Position numbers and translations under genes: made by a program. Below, piece by piece: positions 7,290 to 14,211 of a DNA stretch of 18,807 nucleotides; the first letter of the stretch is position 1, and every line of letters begins with the position of its first letter. Below the pieces are notes generated by a model that did not search any database, was not told the origin of the DNA, and saw only the letters and a list, made by a program, of their open reading frames with translations. The stretch is from Gallispira sp964526435. Lineage in GTDB: Bacteria > Bacillota > Clostridia > Lachnospirales > CAG-274. The DNA lies in NCBI GenBank assembly GCA_964526435.1, contig CAZGIC010000038.1, positions 1 to 18,807 on the forward strand. Direction: 5' to 3'.

Positions 7290-8288
7290 TTAAACATTTT
7301 CAAAATACCAGTTTTTACTCACATCTGCACCGTCCATATTTTCACTTATAAGTACCTTTGCATATGCAGCTTCAGGAGATATGTTAAATAAAGGAATTGC
7401 TCCCATATCAAGAATTTCACTGCTGGATTTATAAATTTCATCAAGATTTTTATTTTTAAAAGAAGCACAATATATTTTAACTTTATTTTCAGCACATCTT
7501 TTTGCAAATTTCAGAACAGAAGTTTCATCACCTGCTGTGCAGGCTGTAGCCGAATGATACATATAATGAACAACTGCACTTATTCCCTTAAGATTTATAT
7601 TATCGTAACACATTCCCGGATAAGGTCTTATCAGCATTACTCTGTTATTTAAACTTACAGGTCTTTCATTGATTACAACCCTGAACTGATTAAGCACATT
7701 TACACCTGATTTTCTGTTTATTATAAGTTTATCTCCTGATATTTTACCCCATGGCATTCCATCAAAACTTTTAAAGCTGTCAGTATATGGATCTGACTCC
7801 ACAATTCTTGTTGCAATATATATATCATTATTGACCTTATCATTACTATATGCTGTAAATACTCCATTTATGCCCTGTTTAATAAGCAAAACAGCATTTC
7901 TTAAATTTACAATTCCGTTGCTTTTTTCATTTTCCAGCTCATAATTGGCAGCAATAAGCACAACAGGAATACTAAGTTTATTGTAAAGCAAACCTATAAA
8001 TGCAGAAGTGTAAGAAAGAGTATCAGAACCATGACATATAATTATACCGCTGTATTTACTCACATCAACACTGTCAATACACTCACAGAGCTTAAGCCAA
8101 ATATCATAAGTCATATTCTCACTTAATATATTTACAGGCTGTATAGTTTCAAATTCCACATCATTGCCAAATCTTTCACTATACATATTTACAAGCTTGT
8201 ATGCTGATGCTGAATTTACATTTATTATACCGTTTTCAGAAAAACTTCCTATAGTTCCACCGGTTAGTATTAAAAGAATTTTATCCAT
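7290..8288 (-). CDS. Asparaginase-family amidohydrolase (divergent)
   Basis: A 332-aa protein of the L-asparaginase superfamily, which hydrolyses asparagine to aspartate and ammonia. The first nucleophile motif LTGGTIGSF is at residues 8-16. The second, normally HGTDT, is HGSDTLSYTSAFI. The lysine of the TDK triad appears present in LLIKQG. The loop usually containing a (S/R)-x-D-G stretch reads EKSNGIVNL, with Asn at the Asp position, and the C-terminal domain is poorly conserved (HYMYHSATACTAGDET), though SPEAAYAKVLI keeps the family pattern. GGCAGGTG precedes the ATG. It lies 5 nt after thiD and before the D-lactate dehydrogenase gene. Substrate could be asparagine or another amide. Confidence 0.82.
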   Translation of the reverse strand: MDKILLILTGGTIGSFSENGIINVNSASAYKLVNMYSERFGNDVEFETIQPVNILSENMTYDIWLKLCECIDSVDVSKYSGIIICHGSDTLSYTSAFIGLLYNKLSIPVVLIAANYELENEKSNGIVNLRNAVLLIKQGINGVFTAYSNDKVNNDIYIATRIVESDPYTDSFKSFDGMPWGKISGDKLIINRKSGVNVLNQFRVVINERPVSLNNRVMLIRPYPGMCYDNINLKGISAVVHYMYHSATACTAGDETSVLKFAKRCAENKVKIYCASFKNKNLDEIYKSSSEILDMGAIPLFNISPEAAYAKVLISENMDGADVSKNWYFENV

Positions 8289-8293
8289 ATTAT

Positions 8294-9082
8294 TTACACC
8301 TGCCCTATTTTATAACAATGATTTACCGGTCCGTTTCCGGTTCCTATATCAAATCCGTTTTTTAATGCTCCCATAAGATAAGTCTTTGCATTTCTTATAC
8401 TTTCTTCCAGAGTACATCCTCTTCCCACATTACAAGCTATAGCAGAACTTAATGTACACCCTGTTCCGTGGGTATTCTTTGTATTGATCTTTTCTGATGA
8501 AAATTCATATATTTCTCCATTGTCACAAAGCACATCTGTAGCATTATCACTGAGATGTCCTCCTTTTATAAGCACACTGCAGCCATATTTTTCACTTAAC
8601 GCCGCCGCAGTATTTTTCATATCCTCAACACCTGTTATTTTTCTGCCTGACAAAACTTCTGCCTCAGCAAGATTAGGCGTAATAACAAGAGCAAGAGGCA
8701 TAAGTTCTTTTTCAAGAGCTTCAATTGCATCTTCTTTTAATAGTCTGCTTCCGCTTGTGGATACCATTACAGGATCTACAACTATGTTTACAGCCTTATA
8801 CACCTTAAACTTATCTGCTATAGCCTTTATAAGTTCCTTGTCTGAAACCATACCTATTTTAACCGCATCAGGGAAAATATCCGTAAATATGCAGTCAAGC
8901 TGTTTACATAAAAACTCAGCACCGCAATCATATATTCCATATACACCTGTTGTATTCTGTGCTGTAAGGGATGTTATTGCAGACATGGCATACATACCAT
9001 GAGCAGTTATTGTTTTAATATCAGCCTGTACACCTGCACCGCCGCTGCAATCACTGCCCGCAATTGTCAAAATTTTATACAT
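8294..9082 (-). CDS. thiD: Hydroxymethylpyrimidine/phosphomethylpyrimidine kinase
   Basis: A 262-aa ribokinase-fold kinase that phosphorylates HMP and HMP-phosphate to HMP-pyrophosphate for thiamine synthesis or salvage; some homologues also phosphorylate pyridoxal. The opening KILTIAGSDCSGGAGVQADIKT is diagnostic, VVDPVMVSTSG lies mid-protein, and the C-terminal NTHGTGCTLSSAIACN holds the anion hole and catalytic Asp-equivalent region. AAGAGG precedes the ATG. No other thiamine genes are present, and the roughly 90-nt upstream gap is too short and lacks the conserved elements of a TPP riboswitch. It is followed 5 nt later by the asparaginase gene, so the two are likely co-transcribed. Confidence 0.93.
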   Translation of the reverse strand: MYKILTIAGSDCSGGAGVQADIKTITAHGMYAMSAITSLTAQNTTGVYGIYDCGAEFLCKQLDCIFTDIFPDAVKIGMVSDKELIKAIADKFKVYKAVNIVVDPVMVSTSGSRLLKEDAIEALEKELMPLALVITPNLAEAEVLSGRKITGVEDMKNTAAALSEKYGCSVLIKGGHLSDNATDVLCDNGEIYEFSSEKINTKNTHGTGCTLSSAIACNVGRGCTLEESIRNAKTYLMGALKNGFDIGTGNGPVNHCYKIGQV

Positions 9083-9173
9083 GTATTTTACCTCTTTTCA
9101 CAAAACATATTCTATATGCATTATTTACATAATCTCTGACTTAATCTGAACAATATCTATATGATTTAATATT

Positions 9174-9974
9174 TTAATGCTTACTACATCCTATGTATTT
9201 ACACTGCCATAACATTACAGGAACATATTCATATTCATCTATAATTTCTTTTCTCTTCTTTCTGCTGTCCACAAGACTTAAGACCTCACAGTCAAATTTA
9301 CTGATTTCCGCAATGTTATTTACCTCAATACATTCATATAACATAGCAAGAACCGGCAAACCAAATTCCCATTCATCAATTACCCTTTCAGCCAGACAAT
9401 AGGCTTTTTCCATATCTCCCAGAAAATAATAGAGCACAAATCTATCCTGTACAGTCCATTTATCATCACTTATACTTTCAAGTATTTCACTGTAATCCTC
9501 TCTGCACTTCAGAAGAGAATAACAATAGGATATTTTTATATCATCAGTATTTTTCCCGGCAATTTTAAGTGCTTTATCAAAATACATACAAGCTTTAACA
9601 TAACCGCCAAGCATATAACATCCGCAGGCAAGATTGTTGTATGTTCTGTAATCTTCTTCAATTTCCGATGCCTTTTTATACAGCCTGCATGCCTCATCTT
9701 TACTTCCATAATGATAATTGTATTCTGCAAGAGCAATTAAGTTTTTATAATTTATATCACAGTTATGAGCCATTCTCAGATAATTATATCCCTTTTTTAC
9801 CGCCTCTATGGCGTCTGAATTTTTATACTGCAATCCATTATCAATATAAAACACTCCCATATTGTTATAACTTTCACAACATGGTTCCTTTTCTGTACCT
9901 TCTTTCAGAACTTGCTGAGCTTCAAACCACTTTTCGTCTTCCATTAGTTTTAAAGCAATGTCTGTATATTTCAT
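9174..9974 (-). CDS. Tetratricopeptide-repeat protein, cysteine-rich
   Basis: A 266-aa soluble protein without signal peptide or membrane segment. Helical pairs of TPR type are visible at about 1-30 (ALKLMEDEKWFEAQQVLKEG), 30-75, 78-105 (LIALAEYNYHYGSKDEACRLYKKA) and 108-138 (TYNNLACGCYMLGGYVKACMYFDKAL), degenerating towards the C-terminus. It contains 14 cysteines, many inside repeats plus a terminal C-x5-C, which is high for such a protein. TPR proteins are scaffolds; no partner can be named. AGGTG lies 5 nt before the ATG. Orientation matches thiD, 91 nt downstream. Confidence 0.8.
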   Translation of the reverse strand: MKYTDIALKLMEDEKWFEAQQVLKEGTEKEPCCESYNNMGVFYIDNGLQYKNSDAIEAVKKGYNYLRMAHNCDINYKNLIALAEYNYHYGSKDEACRLYKKASEIEEDYRTYNNLACGCYMLGGYVKACMYFDKALKIAGKNTDDIKISYCYSLLKCREDYSEILESISDDKWTVQDRFVLYYFLGDMEKAYCLAERVIDEWEFGLPVLAMLYECIEVNNIAEISKFDCEVLSLVDSRKKRKEIIDEYEYVPVMLWQCKYIGCSKH

Positions 9975-9985
9975 AACTTCACCTG

Positions 9986-10078
9986 AATTTCAATTTGTAT
10001 AAGAGCGTGGAATGAGAAGTAAGGAGTTAAAGTTACTTATAAATAAATCTGTTTTACTTAAACATAAATTTCAATTTG
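9986..10078. repeat. Short direct repeats upstream of the TPR gene
   Basis: AATTTCAATTTG occurs at 9986-9997 and 10067-10078, 81 bp apart in the same orientation. Similarity continues a few bases (TATAAGA versus ATAAAAA). Between them lies an inverted repeat AAGTAA / TTACTT (10017-10022 and 10033-10038). The sequence is AT-rich, so chance is possible, but the position just upstream of the TPR start suggests a control region. Confidence 0.4.
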
Positions 10079-10094
10079 ATAAAAATTTATCAAA
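10075..10094. repeat. AT-rich palindrome between the recombinase and TPR genes
   Basis: TTTGATAAA and TTTATCAAA are 9-bp perfect inverted arms separated by AA. It overlaps the upstream copy of the direct repeat. It could be an operator for the TPR gene. It has no GC-rich stem or clear U-tract, so it is a weak terminator candidate. Confidence 0.45.
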
Positions 10095-10130
10095 ATCAAC
10101 CTTAAACAATTTCCCCCGGTTCTTTCATTC

Positions 10131-11165
10131 CTAATCTCTCAATTTTACAACTCTTGCAGCCCTTCTTCTATTGTCGTCCTGCATTTGAGCATAATGTTTT
10201 CTTGTTGTATTAACATCTTTATGCCCCAACACATCAGCCACAAGATATATATCACCTGTTTCGTTATAAAGGGTTGTACCATATGTACTTCTAAGTTTAT
10301 GAGGCGATATTTTTTTTAATGTAGTCACTTTCTGAGCATATTTTTTTACAAGTTTTTCAACGGAACGCACACCTATCCTTTTATTCTGTATAGAGAGAAA
10401 AAGAGCGTTTTCACTTCCCTTTTGAGCTTTAATTTCTTTTCTTTCTTCAATGTAGTCCTTTAACGCCTTTTCAACCTCATCTCCAAAATAAACTACCATT
10501 TCACTTCCGCCTTTACGGATAACCTTAACACCGTTTACCTGAAAATCCACATCAGCTATATCAATACCTACACATTCAGAAACTCTTATTCCTGTACCTA
10601 AAAGCAAAGTAACAATTGCCAGATCTCTTTTTCCATTTTTGTTAAAATATCTTTTCTCACCATCTGTAAGTTTATCACCTTTTTCAATAACATCCAAAAG
10701 CTCTGCAGTTTCATTTGGTTCAAGCCTTATTATTTCTTTTTCATGTATTTTAGGCTTGCTTACCAGCTCAGCCGGGTTAGCAGATATTTTCTCCATTTTG
10801 TAAAAATATTTAAAGAGTCCTCTGACTGCTGCCAGTTTTCTCGACTTACCATTTTCATGATTTGTCATTTCTTCTCCCTCTGAATTCAGGTAATATTCCG
10901 TATAACCCATGAATTCATTAATATCCACCGCAGTTATTTTAGCAAGATCAGATATTGTAATATCTTTAACATCCTTTCCTCCAAATTTTTCTTCGGCTAT
11001 ATAATTAAAAAATATTCTCAAATCATAGGCATAAGCAACCCTTGTCCTTATTTCTCTGCTGTTTGACAGTGACAAAAAAAACTCTCTGCAAAAATCAGGC
11101 AGTTCCCTTATCAGTTCTCTTAACTTTAACGTAAGTTTATTTTTCACATCTTCACTGTATGTCAT
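10131..11165 (-). CDS. Xer-like tyrosine recombinase
   Basis: A tyrosine site-specific recombinase, about 344 aa, with an N-terminal core-binding domain (about 15-135) and a C-terminal catalytic domain. All six catalytic positions are visible: Arg194 (LLGTGIRVSE), Lys218 (VIRKGGSE), His289 and Arg292 (SPHKLRST), His315 (VLGHKD) and the nucleophile Tyr325 (RKHYAQ). The frame extends to a TTG at 11174. I choose the ATG at 11165 because GGAAGG is 9 nt upstream; either way it overlaps the ttcA-like gene. No phage genes, excisionase or tRNA attachment site are nearby, so a housekeeping Xer role (dimer resolution) or an orphan integrase are both possible. I favour Xer-like. Confidence 0.87.
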   Translation of the reverse strand: MTYSEDVKNKLTLKLRELIRELPDFCREFFLSLSNSREIRTRVAYAYDLRIFFNYIAEEKFGGKDVKDITISDLAKITAVDINEFMGYTEYYLNSEGEEMTNHENGKSRKLAAVRGLFKYFYKMEKISANPAELVSKPKIHEKEIIRLEPNETAELLDVIEKGDKLTDGEKRYFNKNGKRDLAIVTLLLGTGIRVSECVGIDIADVDFQVNGVKVIRKGGSEMVVYFGDEVEKALKDYIEERKEIKAQKGSENALFLSIQNKRIGVRSVEKLVKKYAQKVTTLKKISPHKLRSTYGTTLYNETGDIYLVADVLGHKDVNTTRKHYAQMQDDNRRRAARVVKLRD

Positions 11166-11886
11166 TATCATCAACCTTCCAGCCCCGCAAATATGACCTT
11201 TTTATTGCATTAAATGTTCTTTCTTCAAAATGATCATATTGAAGTGATAACTCCTTAATCATATTTTTTATATCCTCTCTTGTAGTCTTGCCATCAACGG
11301 GACATTTGTTTTTTACTACAGGAAGATTTTCCCTTCTTGCAAAACCTATAACATCTTTTTCAGGCACATATATAAGAGGTCTTATTGATGCAATTTTTTT
11401 TCTGCTCAAATATGTATAAGGACTGAAACAATATATTCTGCCCTCATAAAAAAGTGCCATAAAAAATGTTTCAATAACATCATCTCTATTATGTCCCAAA
11501 GCCACTTTATTACATCCAAGTTCTTCAACTTTTGTATTAAGGGCACCCTTTCTCATCTTAGCACACAAAGAACATGGATTTTTCTCTTTTCTTTCCTGAA
11601 ACACAATTTCAGATATATCTGTGTCAATTATATGGTAATTTACACCAATCTCATCACAAAATCTTTTAATAGGGGAAAAATCCATTCCTTCAAACCCTAC
11701 ATTTACCGTAATTGCCTCTAATTCAAATTTTTTGGGATAAAACCTCTGCAATGCCTTTAAAACTGCAAGCATTGAAAGACTGTCTTTACCTCCCGAAATA
11801 CCTACTGCGATTCTGTCGCCTTCCTCTATCATATTGTAATCCTGCACAGCTCTTCTTACAAGGCTTAGCATTTGTTGCATTTTCAT
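11152..11886 (-). CDS. TtcA-family tRNA 2-thiocytidine synthetase
   Basis: A 244-aa PP-loop ATPase that adenylates and thiolates a tRNA base; the TtcA family makes 2-thiocytidine at position 32 using a [4Fe-4S] cluster. The PP-loop is SGGKDS (31-36). The expected cysteine ligands are Cys105 and Cys108 (CSLCAKMRKG) and Cys195 (KCPVDG). GHNRDDVIETFFM is the conserved tRNA/active-site region. A longer frame starts at TTG 11904, but that TTG forms part of the ribosome binding site (TTGGAGG), so ATG 11886 is the start. The spacer to GGAGG is 11 nt of pure TA repeat. It overlaps the recombinase start, implying translational coupling. Assignment to C32 rather than another tRNA position is inferred from the family. 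Confidence 0.88.
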   Translation of the reverse strand: MKMQQMLSLVRRAVQDYNMIEEGDRIAVGISGGKDSLSMLAVLKALQRFYPKKFELEAITVNVGFEGMDFSPIKRFCDEIGVNYHIIDTDISEIVFQERKEKNPCSLCAKMRKGALNTKVEELGCNKVALGHNRDDVIETFFMALFYEGRIYCFSPYTYLSRKKIASIRPLIYVPEKDVIGFARRENLPVVKNKCPVDGKTTREDIKNMIKELSLQYDHFEERTFNAIKRSYLRGWKVDDNDIQ

Positions 11887-11897
11887 ATATATATATA
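11885..11897. repeat. AT dinucleotide repeat in the ttcA-like ribosome-binding spacer
   Basis: Thirteen bases of alternating A and T (6.5 units) lie between GGAGG and the ATG of the ttcA-like gene. The Shine-Dalgarno to start distance is 11 nt, longer than the usual 5-9. Loss of one unit by slippage would bring it to 9. Confidence 0.7.
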
Positions 11898-11918
11898 CCT
11901 CCAACTATTCGTAAAATT

Positions 11919-11947
11919 AGTATATACCAAAACCCATTTAAAGTCAA
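11919..11947 (-). promoter_or_regulatory. Promoter of the ttcA-like / recombinase operon
   Basis: On the minus strand the -35 is TTGACT (11947-11942) and the -10 is TATACT (11924-11919), with a 17-nt spacer. Each hexamer is one mismatch from consensus. The expected start is around 11912, giving a leader of about 26 nt that includes GGAGG. Confidence 0.82.
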
Positions 11948-11994
11948 TTAATTAATAACCCAAATTCTACAAATAAAATTTAATAACTTTGTTA

Positions 11995-12029
11995 ACAGTA
12001 TATCCTTACTGTCACCAGCACTCCGGAGT
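11995..12029. promoter_or_regulatory. Inverted repeats between the divergent promoters
   Basis: Two palindromes lie in the otherwise AT-rich divergent intergenic region. ACAGTA / TACTGT with a 6-nt spacer spans 11995-12012. The perfect palindrome ACTCCGGAGT is at 12020-12029, about 25 bp upstream of the decarboxylase -35. Both are suitably placed for a regulator of either operon. They could also form hairpins, but no transcript is expected here. Confidence 0.4.
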
Positions 12030-12053
12030 ATATTTTGTTCCTTCCTGTTTAAT

Positions 12054-12082
12054 TTGACTTTTATACATATATGAGCTATAAT
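12054..12082 (+). promoter_or_regulatory. Promoter of the decarboxylase gene
   Basis: The -35 is TTGACT (12054-12059) and the -10 is TATAAT (12077-12082), spaced by 17 nt. The expected start near 12089 leaves a leader of about 50 nt, too short for a known riboswitch. Confidence 0.85.
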
Positions 12083-12139
12083 ATATATGTATAAATATAA
12101 ATATTATTTATTTTTCATAGATTCATCGGAGGAATGTTT

Positions 12140-13540
12140 ATGTCGGCTTATATATTAGATAAACTAATTGAACTTCAGGAAAAAAACGCTTATCCCCTTC
12201 ATATGCCGGGACACAAGCGAAACTTGGATTTTATGCCCTATGACTTCAGAACAATGGATATTACAGAAACAGGAGAAGTTGACAATCTTCACGACCCTAA
12301 AGACATTATCGCCCGTTCCCAGGAAGCAATGGCTGAACTTTTAAGTGCTGATGAAAGCTTTTATCTTGTAAACGGCGGATCAAGCGGTACAATTTCTGCT
12401 ATTCTTGGATGCTGTAATCCCGGAGATTACGTTCTTGTTGCTTCAAACTGCCATAAGAGTGTATACCATGCTCTTGTATTATCAGGAGTAAGACCGGTAT
12501 ATATCTCACCTCAAATCACCGAAGAAAGCCTTTGCGGCGGTATAAACATACGCGACATATTCAGGGCATTTGAAACATATGACATAAAGGCAACAATTAT
12601 AACAAGTCCTACTTACGAAGGCTTCACTTGTGATATAAAAACCATTGCAGACATAGTTCACAAACACAACTCTATACTTATAGTTGACGAATGCCATGGT
12701 GCTCACTTCGTTTTTTCCGATCAATTTCCTCACACAGCTTTATCCGACGGAGCTGATGTTGTCATAAACAGCTGGCATAAGACTCTGCCCTGCCTTAATC
12801 AGGCGGCAGTATTAAGCATAAAAGCTGAGCGTGTTGACAGACAAAGAATACGGGAAGCTGTATCTATGATGAATACAACAAGTCCGTCCTATCCCATACT
12901 TGCATCAATTGACTATGCAAGGCATATATTGACAACAGACAAAAATCTCTTTACAGTATATATAGAAACAATAACAGAAGCAAGGCATGAGCTTGCCCAC
13001 TGCAAAGTTTTGAAGCTTGTAAATGACAGCATTAAAGGTGAACACGATATATATGACATAGACATAAGCAAATTTACAATAATGGTGCGTGCTGAAATGA
13101 CAGGTACAGAACTTGCAAAAATCCTTCTTGAAAAACATAATATACAGGTAGAAATGGCAGGACCTCATCACATTGTAGCTCTTACATCAGTAGCCGATGA
13201 TCCCAGATGGATAAAAAAATTTGTAAGGGCAATAAGTGAAATAGACAAAAAACTTGAACGCAAGTTTATTGAAAAACTTCCAATTTCTTCATCACCTGTT
13301 CATGAAGCTGAAATGCTTCCATGTAATGTATATTATTCGGAAAAGGAAAGAGTATCCCTAGAAAACTCCGAAGGCAGGATTCCCGCAGCTATAATTATGC
13401 CATATCCTCCCGGAATACCCATTGTTGCTTTAGGCGATAAAATCACAGGAGAACATATTGCACAAATCAAAGCACTTCAGGACCTTGATGTAAATATAAT
13501 AGGTATAGAAGAAAACGAGATCCTTGTTGTAAAAAATTAA
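12140..13540 (+). CDS. Orn/Lys/Arg decarboxylase-family PLP enzyme (YaaO-like)
   Basis: A 466-aa fold-type I PLP enzyme of the Orn/Lys/Arg decarboxylase major domain family, lacking the N-terminal wing domain of the large enterobacterial inducible enzymes. It fits the shorter Firmicute form (Bacillus YaaO/SpeA class). PLHMPGHKRN at about 19-28 is the family opening; NGGSSGTISAI binds the phosphate; Asp183 and His186 (VDECHGAH) stack on the cofactor; Lys214 in SWHKT forms the Schiff base; the C-terminal MPYPPGIP is characteristic. It probably converts arginine, lysine or ornithine to a polyamine precursor; which one cannot be read. ATG 12140 is preferred over 12134 because GGAGG is 7 nt upstream. 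Single gene, own promoter. Confidence 0.9.
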   Translation: MSAYILDKLIELQEKNAYPLHMPGHKRNLDFMPYDFRTMDITETGEVDNLHDPKDIIARSQEAMAELLSADESFYLVNGGSSGTISAILGCCNPGDYVLVASNCHKSVYHALVLSGVRPVYISPQITEESLCGGINIRDIFRAFETYDIKATIITSPTYEGFTCDIKTIADIVHKHNSILIVDECHGAHFVFSDQFPHTALSDGADVVINSWHKTLPCLNQAAVLSIKAERVDRQRIREAVSMMNTTSPSYPILASIDYARHILTTDKNLFTVYIETITEARHELAHCKVLKLVNDSIKGEHDIYDIDISKFTIMVRAEMTGTELAKILLEKHNIQVEMAGPHHIVALTSVADDPRWIKKFVRAISEIDKKLERKFIEKLPISSSPVHEAEMLPCNVYYSEKERVSLENSEGRIPAAIIMPYPPGIPIVALGDKITGEHIAQIKALQDLDVNIIGIEENEILVVKN

Positions 13541-13578
13541 TTAATAATTAATAAAAACAAAATTTTTTACATTTTCTC

Positions 13579-13606
13579 TTGCAAAAAAAAATAAATGTGT
13601 TATAAT
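13579..13606 (+). promoter_or_regulatory. Promoter of the small membrane-protein gene
   Basis: The -35 TTGCAA (13579-13584) and -10 TATAAT (13601-13606) are 16 nt apart, the spacer starting in an A-run. The expected start near 13613 gives a long leader of about 125 nt, AT-rich, in which I see no recognised structured RNA. Confidence 0.7.
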
Positions 13607-13738
13607 TGTTAAACATATCAGAAGCAAGTTAAATTTTGTTCATATTTTACACAGTTATTTAAATTTAATATGAACATTAACTCACTTAATAAAACTGTAA
13701 ATTTTAACTGTATTAATACATCCAGGGGGGTTGTTATT

Positions 13739-14104
13739 ATGAATTTACCTATTTCTTTAGAAGAACTTGTTTATGCCGCAATTTTGGCATTTTGTATTAC
13801 ATGGTTTATAAGCAATACAATTAAGATCAGAAAAATTATAAAATCTTCAACATTAAATGTAAACGGACCTAAAGATATAGCTTCAGTAATGGAAAGATGC
13901 TATGCACTTTTTCCTCTTGATAAAATTGAATATCATGGCATAACTTTCACAAGAGGAATGAAAGTAAAAATTACAACTACAGCTAATGCTGATTTTGAAG
14001 GAGAATTTATAGGCGGAAATACTAAAAATATGGTTTGCATAAAAACCAGTAAGTATATAATAGCTCATAAACTCAGCAACATAATCAACATTACAAAACT
14101 CTGA
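13739..14104 (+). CDS. Small single-pass membrane protein with C-terminal beta-rich domain, function unknown
   Basis: A 121-aa protein I do not recognise as a named family. Residues about 9-28 (VYAAILAFCITWFISNTIKI) form one transmembrane helix, followed by a basic stretch RKIIKSS, so the remainder is probably cytoplasmic. The C-terminal half (about 63-121) alternates short strands, with GMKVKITTTANADFEGEFIGGNTKNMVCIKTS resembling an SH3- or Sm-like small barrel. This is a pattern impression, not a detected homology. The frame opens at 13670, but the ATG at 13739 is chosen because AGGGGGG lies 8 nt upstream. It has its own promoter and is closed by a strong terminator facing the spoIIIA operon. 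Confidence 0.75.
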   Translation: MNLPISLEELVYAAILAFCITWFISNTIKIRKIIKSSTLNVNGPKDIASVMERCYALFPLDKIEYHGITFTRGMKVKITTTANADFEGEFIGGNTKNMVCIKTSKYIIAHKLSNIINITKL

Positions 14105-14113
14105 GTTCAAAAT

Positions 14114-14153
14114 AAAAGAACGGTTTCTTTTGATTAAATGAAACCGTTCTTTT
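14114..14153. terminator. Bidirectional terminator between the small membrane-protein gene and spoIIIAH
   Basis: AAAAGAACGGTTTC (14114-14127) pairs perfectly with GAAACCGTTCTTTT (14140-14153) around a 12-nt loop, with runs of A and T on the outer flanks. It lies 10 nt after the plus-strand stop and about 60 nt past the spoIIIAH stop, so it serves converging transcripts. Confidence 0.92.
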
Positions 14154-14211
14154 TTACTTTTACAATACTAATAATTTCTTCCTTTTAATTAATGTAAAAT
14201 TCAACATATAC

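Noticed and set aside
8484..9002. 172-codon plus-strand frame opposite thiD
   Set aside because: thiD has diagnostic motifs on the minus strand; the antisense frame has none and no start signal.
9083..9173. TPP riboswitch expected before thiD
   Set aside because: The gap is about 90 nt, AT-rich, and I see neither the conserved CTGAGA core nor the matching arm.
10075..10094. dif-type recombination site next to the Xer-like gene
   Set aside because: dif sites have roughly 11-bp arms around a 6-bp centre; this palindrome has 9-bp arms around 2 bp and no resemblance to known Firmicute dif sequences.
10131..11165. Prophage or integrative element boundary
   Set aside because: No tRNA, attachment repeats, excisionase or phage genes are present, and the gene is embedded in an operon with a tRNA-modification gene.
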